Shown in pieces: positions 59,856 to 64,000 of a stretch of 64,000 nt of DNA. This DNA is from a virus. The stretch is from positions 90,020 through 154,019 of the IMG/VR virus record IMGVR_UViG_3300023210_003077; one strand, given 5' to 3'. Within the stretch, counting starts at the first letter, position 1. The number at the start of each line of letters is the position of its first letter. The translations under genes were made by a program, and so were the position numbers. A model generated the notes under the pieces. It saw only the letters and a list, made by a program, of their open reading frames with translations. It was not told where the DNA came from and did not search any database.

Positions 59856-60534
59856 TTAATATTTCATTTATTTTCTCATCCCTCCATTTAGATACATCCT
59901 TGATTATCAATTTATAACAGGTAAAGTCACAATCATAAAAATGATAAGACATTGTATGTTTGTATGATTCATCATCTTTTGAAATTTTATAATCCATATT
60001 TTGTATAGAATAAACTAAGCTTTGTATTGATTTGTCAGTTACATAAATCTCAATATCATCTTCTTTATCATTAATTAGTATAGGTGATAAATATAAGTCA
60101 TATGATCTACTATGATACTTTTCTATATCATAAAAGTGTCCCGGGAAAGGCTTGTTTTTATTAATTTCTTTAGTTATACCAAATAATTTTCTTCCATTAT
60201 ATGAACAAAAAACATAAAGAGGTTTGAATGAGTTTGTTTTTAATTTATCAATATAATAAAATATATTATCAGCCACATTACTTGGTTTACCTATCAATGG
60301 TTCAGTTTTTAATCCTATACTCATTGGTATTGACTTATCGATCATCGATTGAATACTTTCATCGTATATTTGATTTATACAATTTATAACAAAACTAGGT
60401 GAAGTGTTTTTATGTGATATACTACCAGAGTATGATTTATTACTAGATGATTTAACATCACCATCATATAGATATTTGAAGTTGATAATTAAGGTTTCTA
60501 TTGTTTTTTTATATTCTTCGAAAGATTCTCTCAC
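59845..60534 (-). CDS. Hypothetical protein, GTG start
   Basis: The GTG at 60534 is chosen: the frame extends further up to 60708, but that extension is a low-complexity Ile/Leu run opposite a plus-strand ORF and is unlikely coding. The 229-residue product reads MRESFEEYKKTIETLIINF and has a central FVINCINQIYDESIQSM and a Tyr-rich C-terminal half (SRSYDLYLSPILIND, then SYHFYDCDFTCYKLII). No family is recognised; the pair with 59448-59855 may be functionally linked. Confidence 0.5.
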   Translation of the reverse strand: MRESFEEYKKTIETLIINFKYLYDGDVKSSSNKSYSGSISHKNTSPSFVINCINQIYDESIQSMIDKSIPMSIGLKTEPLIGKPSNVADNIFYYIDKLKTNSFKPLYVFCSYNGRKLFGITKEINKNKPFPGHFYDIEKYHSRSYDLYLSPILINDKEDDIEIYVTDKSIQSLVYSIQNMDYKISKDDESYKHTMSYHFYDCDFTCYKLIIKDVSKWRDEKINEILNEN

Positions 60535-60562
60535 ATTAATTCTAATTAATAATAACAAAAAG

Positions 60563-60573
60563 TTTAATATATA
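60563..60573 (+). promoter_or_regulatory. TTTAATATATA promoter-type element
   Basis: Exact 11-mer on the plus strand, 53 nt upstream of the 60626 ORF, in its orientation. Confidence 0.45.
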
Positions 60574-60625
60574 ATTAACAAAAACATTTAAGAAAAATAT
60601 ATAAATATACAAACATTTAAGAATT

Positions 60626-60748
60626 ATGATTATAAAAGATAATATATTAATAATTGAGGTACCAACAGATTCAGTTGAATATGAAATAGATGACTTTCTA
60701 AGTAACACACTTAAATATAAAAAATGGTTATTAATTAACCAATTATAA
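60626..60748 (+). CDS. Short hypothetical ORF upstream of FKBP-like gene
   Basis: A 40-codon ORF, MIIKDNILIIEVPTDSVEYE, with an amphipathic composition and a clean stop, 47 nt before the isomerase gene. It begins downstream of an exact promoter element. No domain. It occupies the region that would be the unlikely N-terminal extension of the opposite gene, which supports the shorter start for that gene. Confidence 0.4.
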   Translation: MIIKDNILIIEVPTDSVEYEIDDFLSNTLKYKKWLLINQL

Positions 60749-60795
60749 CAACAAAAAAAGAATTAATAATATAACTTAAAAATAAATTAATTATT

Positions 60796-61242
60796 ATGAT
60801 AGAAAATGGAAATGTAGTTAGCGTTCATTATACTGGTAAATTAACTGATGGAACAACTTTTGACACATCACAGGGAAGAGATCCCTTAACGTTTCAAATT
60901 GGTTCTGGACAAATAATTCCGGGATTTGAAGACGTTTTAATCGGTAAAAATATAGGAGATAAAGTCAACACAGAGTTTTTAACACCAGAAGATGCTTACG
61001 GACCAGTAAGAGAAGACCTAATTGTAGAAGTACCTAAAGACCAAATGCCTGGGGATGTTGAAGTTGGATTAACACTTGAAGCACAATCAGACAATGGTCA
61101 AAGTACACCAGTAAAAGTTAAAGAGATTAAAGAAAATCACATTGTGATTGATGGTAATCACCCGTTAGCTGGGAAAGATATCCAATTTGACATTGAAGTT
61201 ATTGATATTCAAGCAACTGCTACTGAGACAACAGAGGCTTAA
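60796..61242 (+). CDS. FKBP/SlyD-type peptidyl-prolyl isomerase
   Basis: A 148-residue protein with strong FKBP landmarks: VSVHYTGKLTDGTTFDTSQG (8-27), PLTFQIGSGQIIPGFEDVLIG (29-49), and a SlyD-like insert domain (FLTPEDAYGPVREDLIVEVP, then KVKEIKENHIVIDGNHPLAG). The metal-binding His-rich tail of SlyD is absent. Such enzymes fold proteins by proline isomerisation and act as chaperones. It is rare in phages, probably acquired from a host, and may help fold the phage's large structural proteins. It is followed directly by a strong terminator. Confidence 0.85.
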   Translation: MIENGNVVSVHYTGKLTDGTTFDTSQGRDPLTFQIGSGQIIPGFEDVLIGKNIGDKVNTEFLTPEDAYGPVREDLIVEVPKDQMPGDVEVGLTLEAQSDNGQSTPVKVKEIKENHIVIDGNHPLAGKDIQFDIEVIDIQATATETTEA

Positions 61243-61261
61243 TAACCAAACATATTGATAT

Positions 61262-61297
61262 AAAAACCCAATCACCAAAAGTGATTGGGTTTTTTTG
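61262..61297 (+). terminator. Terminator after FKBP-like gene
   Basis: Perfect stem ACCCAATCAC/GTGATTGGGT with A5 upstream and T7 downstream. Confidence 0.85.
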
Positions 61298-61313
61298 TTT
61301 TTATATATACAAC

Positions 61314-61445
61314 GTGAGTATTATTAATGAAAATATAGCATACGCTAAATCGATATTAAATAAAAATGGAGTCAACACCGATTCCCCAGAATACCAAGAC
61401 TATCTAAAGATAAGAGAAATATGTGGTATAGTAATGGAGAGTTAA
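61314..61445 (+). CDS. Small hypothetical ORF, GTG start
   Basis: A 43-codon ORF starting GTG, MSIINENIAYAKSILNKNG, ending IREICGIVMES. It begins 17 nt after the terminator and its 3' part overlaps the next small ORF by 25 nt. The NGVNTDSPEYQDYLKIREI stretch is coding-like (no low complexity), but no family is known, and it looks like the N-terminal piece of a longer protein. Confidence 0.4.
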   Translation: MSIINENIAYAKSILNKNGVNTDSPEYQDYLKIREICGIVMES

Positions 61446-61534
61446 ATAAACCAGAAGAACCAATCAAACCACAAGCAGTTGAATATCCTAAAAAGAAAGT
61501 CGGTGGATTTTGGAATTTCTTCAAAGGAAAATAA
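61421..61534 (+). CDS. Small hypothetical ORF with basic aromatic C-terminus
   Basis: A 37-codon ORF, MWYSNGELNKPEEPIKPQ, ending KKKVGGFWNFFKGK, a short amphipathic basic-aromatic tail. It overlaps the previous ORF. The Pro-rich middle and charged end are unusual; a membrane-active or interaction peptide is conceivable. Low support. Confidence 0.4.
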   Translation: MWYSNGELNKPEEPIKPQAVEYPKKKVGGFWNFFKGK

Positions 61535-61544
61535 TATATAGTTA

Positions 61545-62066
61545 ATGAAATACTTAAAGAATTATAATAATGTAGAGATGATAAACGAATCGGGCGAGGG
61601 AGATGGTTGGTTTGAATTAGCTATCATGAGATCTGAATATAATAGAGATGGTGAGTTAAAAGAATTTTTCTTAGAATTGGTTGATTTAGGTGGTAAAATT
61701 ATAGGAATTAAAAACTCAACACATACTTTAGTTGATGAAAACTTTGAAGTTAGAGATAGAATAAATTACATAGATAAACCTCTTTATAAAGGATATACAC
61801 TTAGATTAAGATTTGATGATTTATCATCATCAATTAGAGATGTAAATGATAAACAAATGTCTAGTACAATTGAATTCTTTAATGAGTTTTCTGATTCGTT
61901 AATTAAAATAAAAGATTTTGGGTATAAATTCAAAATACTTAATTTTTCTTTAGAGTCCTCGGTATTTCAAGGTGATGGTGAACATGGTATTAGATTTGAT
62001 ATTGCTATGTATCACACAGAAGATATTATCCCCTGGGAACACATATTTGCTCCTTACGAAAAATGA
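61545..62066 (+). CDS. Internal-protein-type gene with MKYLKNYNNVEMINESGEG start motif
   Basis: A 173-residue protein with the shared start, including the INES cleavage-like site. The last third (FGYKFKILNFSLESSVF, then GIRFDIAMYHTEDIIPW) is like the end of 56920-57363 and of 62063-62464, so these may be paralogues. Acidic and beta/helix mixed, with no known domain. The stop overlaps the next start (ATGA), so the two are co-translated. Confidence 0.6.
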   Translation: MKYLKNYNNVEMINESGEGDGWFELAIMRSEYNRDGELKEFFLELVDLGGKIIGIKNSTHTLVDENFEVRDRINYIDKPLYKGYTLRLRFDDLSSSIRDVNDKQMSSTIEFFNEFSDSLIKIKDFGYKFKILNFSLESSVFQGDGEHGIRFDIAMYHTEDIIPWEHIFAPYEK

Positions 62067-62464
62067 GATATCTAAAATCTATAAATGAATTTAACTCAAA
62101 CGTTTCCAAACCTTGTAGAATGGGATATGATAACGAAGAAACAGATTGTTTGGTACAAACGATAAAGGATATTTGTATGGAATTGGAAGACGAAGGATTT
62201 TCTATAAATGTTAGTAAGATGTTACCCAAAAGTGATCAAATATTTGTTAGAATTCAATGGAAAGAATATAAGGAAACACCAGATTCTTCAAACCTAAAAG
62301 ATATAATTGAGAGGATACGTGACTTAATGAAAATATCAGAATGGTTCGAAAAAGATACCGAAGATCGTGAACATTATCCTATTGATAAATATCTTTCTTT
62401 TACAAAAGAAAAAGAAAAGGAATATGTTACATTCGGTGATGGTGTAGCACACACAAACTTTTAA
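62063..62464 (+). CDS. Internal-protein-type gene with MRYLKSINEFNSN start motif
   Basis: A 133-residue protein. After the shared start comes a small charged domain, with CRMGYDNEETDCLVQTIKDICMELEDEG (two cysteines), FSINVSKMLPKSDQIFVRIQ and a helical end. The pattern 'helix - IxV - FVRIQ' matches its neighbour and 56920-57363. Probably a packaged paralogue; function unknown. Confidence 0.6.
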   Translation: MRYLKSINEFNSNVSKPCRMGYDNEETDCLVQTIKDICMELEDEGFSINVSKMLPKSDQIFVRIQWKEYKETPDSSNLKDIIERIRDLMKISEWFEKDTEDREHYPIDKYLSFTKEKEKEYVTFGDGVAHTNF

Positions 62465-62698
62465 TTAAACAACCATATTAAGTTGCTTCTCCATAATAAC
62501 ACTCTTAAAAAGAGAAGATACCGTTTTATATAACTTATCATTGTTTAAAACTTCACTATCTGTGGTTTTCATTTCAGCACAATAAGCATCCATATAAAAA
62601 ATAAATTTCTCAACAAGAAATTTATAATCTTCATCTATTTTATTTCCATTTAAATGTGAAATAGTAAATTCTCTAAGGTTGTTATCGAAATTTTTCAT
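62465..62698 (-). CDS. Hypothetical small protein, MKNFDNNLREF start
   Basis: A 77-residue charged helical protein, MKNFDNNLREFTISHL. The start only faintly resembles the shared motif (F at 4 and F at 11). No domain; it is convergent with the previous gene at their 3' ends without a terminator. Confidence 0.5.
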   Translation of the reverse strand: MKNFDNNLREFTISHLNGNKIDEDYKFLVEKFIFYMDAYCAEMKTTDSEVLNNDKLYKTVSSLFKSVIMEKQLNMVV

Positions 62699-62803
62699 AA
62701 GTAAGATGTTATTTTTTGTAATATATCTATTAACTTTATATTATCACTTTATACCAAAACCTTGAAATTTTAATAAATTTCATCGAATTTATTTTTACCA
62801 ATT

Positions 62804-63250
62804 TTAGGATCTACAAATAGATATTTTTTCAACTCTATCGGAGTGTCTACCACCTTCAAATTCGGTCTTCATAAACTCACACACACACTCTATTGCGTCT
62901 TCTACCGAAATATATCTCCCAGGTAGTGTTAGTATATTAGCATCGTTATGAAGTCTCGCCATATTAGCTATTTCGGAGTTCCAACATAATGCAGATCTAA
63001 CACCATCCCATTTATTAGCTGACATATTTATACCATTACCTGATCCACAAACTAATATACCAAAATCACATATATCTTTTTCAACATCTTCTGCAACTAA
63101 ATGTGCATAGTCTGGGTAGTCACACCTTTCCTCAACAAAACAACCCTTATCACTTATTTCAACTTTATTACCAAGTGTGTGAAGGTATTTTTTAATTTCC
63201 TGTTTTAATTCAAAACCAGCATGGTCCGAACCCATTGATATTTTAATCAT
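62804..63250 (-). CDS. rpiB: Ribose-5-phosphate isomerase B
   Basis: A 148-residue protein with RpiB landmarks: MGSDHAGFELKQEIKKYL (6-23), the phosphate/catalytic LVCGSGNGINMSANK (66-80) with the catalytic Cys68, and the C-terminal HNDANILTLPGRYIS. It interconverts ribulose 5-phosphate and ribose 5-phosphate, feeding nucleotide and NAD(P) synthesis. It is a host-type metabolic gene carried by the phage. Its start overlaps the stop of the Lys-rich gene by 4 nt, so the two are translationally coupled. Confidence 0.88.
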   Translation of the reverse strand: MIKISMGSDHAGFELKQEIKKYLHTLGNKVEISDKGCFVEERCDYPDYAHLVAEDVEKDICDFGILVCGSGNGINMSANKWDGVRSALCWNSEIANMARLHNDANILTLPGRYISVEDAIECVCEFMKTEFEGGRHSDRVEKISICRS

Positions 63251-63510
63251 CCTACTAATTTAATATTTTCTAACCAAGTTTTTAACTCCGTTTTATTTGT
63301 TATTTCCATAACACCGAATCTTTTAATATAATCCAATTTATATTTAAGTGGTACAATAACTTTTTCGATTTCGTTATTCTCGTTTAAGGCCCATAAACTT
63401 AGGTCTTTAATAACTTTAGGTTTCTTAACTACTTTCTTCTGAGTAGTTTTTTTAGCACTAGGTTTCTTAGTGGTTTTCTTCTTAACTTTAACGTTTTCTG
63501 ATTTTGACAT
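63247..63510 (-). CDS. Lys-rich N-terminus plus small C-terminal domain
   Basis: An 87-residue protein. The first ~35 residues are Lys/Thr/Ser/Ala-rich (KKKTTKKPSAKKTTQKK), much like the 39519-39893 protein, and the rest (DLSLWALNENNEIEKVIVP and following) is a small folded-looking domain. It probably binds DNA. Overlaps the rpiB start by 4 nt. Confidence 0.55.
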   Translation of the reverse strand: MSKSENVKVKKKTTKKPSAKKTTQKKVVKKPKVIKDLSLWALNENNEIEKVIVPLKYKLDYIKRFGVMEITNKTELKTWLENIKLVG

Positions 63511-63562
63511 TTTTAAAGATTTATTTCTTTTATTTCTTGACCATGTAAAAGTTTACATTATA

Positions 63563-64000
63563 TTAAAATAATATAGTCAATGAATACATATCCATATTGA
63601 CTTGTTCTAAATTATTAATATCAATAACATTTCTTTCCAAATTATCAAATAACACACCACCACCTTGCATTTTATACTCTTTTGGTTTTTCAGCAATTGT
63701 CATATATGATATATTTTTAATATCGTCCACTGAATTAACAAACCTGATTATATCACCAGCTATTTCAGCAAAATTAAATTCTATTAAATTCGTATAAGTA
63801 TAAACATCACCATACTTTGGTTTGAAAATTCTTATAAATTCATCTCCATCATAAGCTACGAATCCATCATCTATTAAATGTGATAAGTAATAAGTAACAA
63901 CATCTTTAATATCAACATCTTCTTTTATGATTCTATATTTAAGCAAAGGCTTATCATTAATAGTTATATCACCTTTTTTATTTTTACCTATTTTCTTAAC
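63563..64000 (-). CDS. Hypothetical protein (start outside window)
   Basis: The frame is open to the window end (64000), so the N-terminus is missing; the first possible in-window start is a TTG at 63946. The visible part (VKKIGKNKKGDITINDKP, then LKYRIIKEDVDIKDVVTYYL) has a basic lead, then a beta/helix mix with GDEFIRIFKPKYGDVY. No family recognised. A Lys-rich start as in the neighbours is possible upstream. Confidence 0.5.
   Translation of the reverse strand, partial: VKKIGKNKKGDITINDKPLLKYRIIKEDVDIKDVVTYYLSHLIDDGFVAYDGDEFIRIFKPKYGDVYTYTNLIEFNFAEIAGDIIRFVNSVDDIKNISYMTIAEKPKEYKMQGGGVLFDNLERNVIDINNLEQVNMDMYSLTILF

Noticed and set aside
60535-60708. N-terminal extension of 59845-60534 as a membrane anchor
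   Set aside because: The Ile/Leu run arises opposite AT-rich plus-strand sequence with a promoter element and a small ORF; the GTG start gives a soluble protein.
1-64000. tRNA genes, CRISPR arrays and insertion sequences
   Set aside because: No cloverleaf-like segment, regularly spaced repeat or transposase was recognised by eye; a tRNA scan would be needed to exclude tRNAs.

Overview
The window is a strongly AT-rich, gene-dense piece of a large T4-like tailed phage (contractile-tail myovirus), probably infecting a Bacteroidota/Flavobacteriia host. T4-type landmarks are a tail sheath, tail tube, gp27/gp5-like hub and spike, Mre11-like gp47, sliding clamp gp45, UvsW helicase, primase, a UvsY-like protein and the C-terminal half of a family B DNA polymerase (gp43). 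The host inference rests on a phage-borne TonB-dependent receptor whose signal peptide ends in SYS-Q, on the lack of clear Shine-Dalgarno sequences, and on AT-rich start regions. No tRNA, rRNA or CRISPR array was recognised.

Layout. 1-4.6 kb: sheath (5' cut by the window), a gp26/chaperone-like pair of overlapping ORFs, tail tube. 4.6-8.2 kb: gp47 nuclease and small or hypothetical genes. 8.3-17.3 kb: minus-strand fibre cassette of five large repetitive virion proteins. 17.4-24.9 kb: small genes, two methyltransferases, a WYL-like protein, a stand-alone lysin-like enzyme, UvsY-like protein and sliding clamp. 24.9-28.4 kb: a tightly overlapping operon encoding a TonB-dependent outer-membrane receptor, a PnuC transporter and NadR, which on paper takes a nicotinamide riboside-type precursor from outside the cell to NAD+. 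28.4-32.1 kb: radical SAM enzyme, a homing-endonuclease relic, and a broken or split gene 43 whose motif B is separated from its upstream residues by a 40-nt stop-plus-hairpin insert. 32-41.6 kb: internal-protein-like genes, HNH endonuclease, primase, ClpP-like protease, an acidic and a histone H1-like protein, and UvsW. 41.6-54.9 kb: baseplate hub cassette with three different cell-wall-degrading domains on hub and spike scaffolds. 54.9-64 kb: amidoligase-like protein, DHH phosphoesterase, FKBP/SlyD-like isomerase, RpiB and small genes.

Two window-wide patterns stand out. First, about 17 otherwise unrelated proteins start with a short motif of the type M-K-x-[LYF]-x-x-F-x-x-F-x-N-E. It resembles the capsid-targeting sequence of the T4 internal proteins and Alt, and is attached here to a nucleotidyltransferase, a methyltransferase, a PD-(D/E)xK-like nuclease, a HAD phosphatase-like protein and a DHH phosphoesterase. 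Second, an 11-bp element, TTTAATATATA, recurs upstream of gene starts in the orientation of the gene on both strands and probably is a phage-specific promoter core. Replication, NAD supply, tail assembly and a candidate arsenal of injected head proteins are therefore interleaved in one locus.
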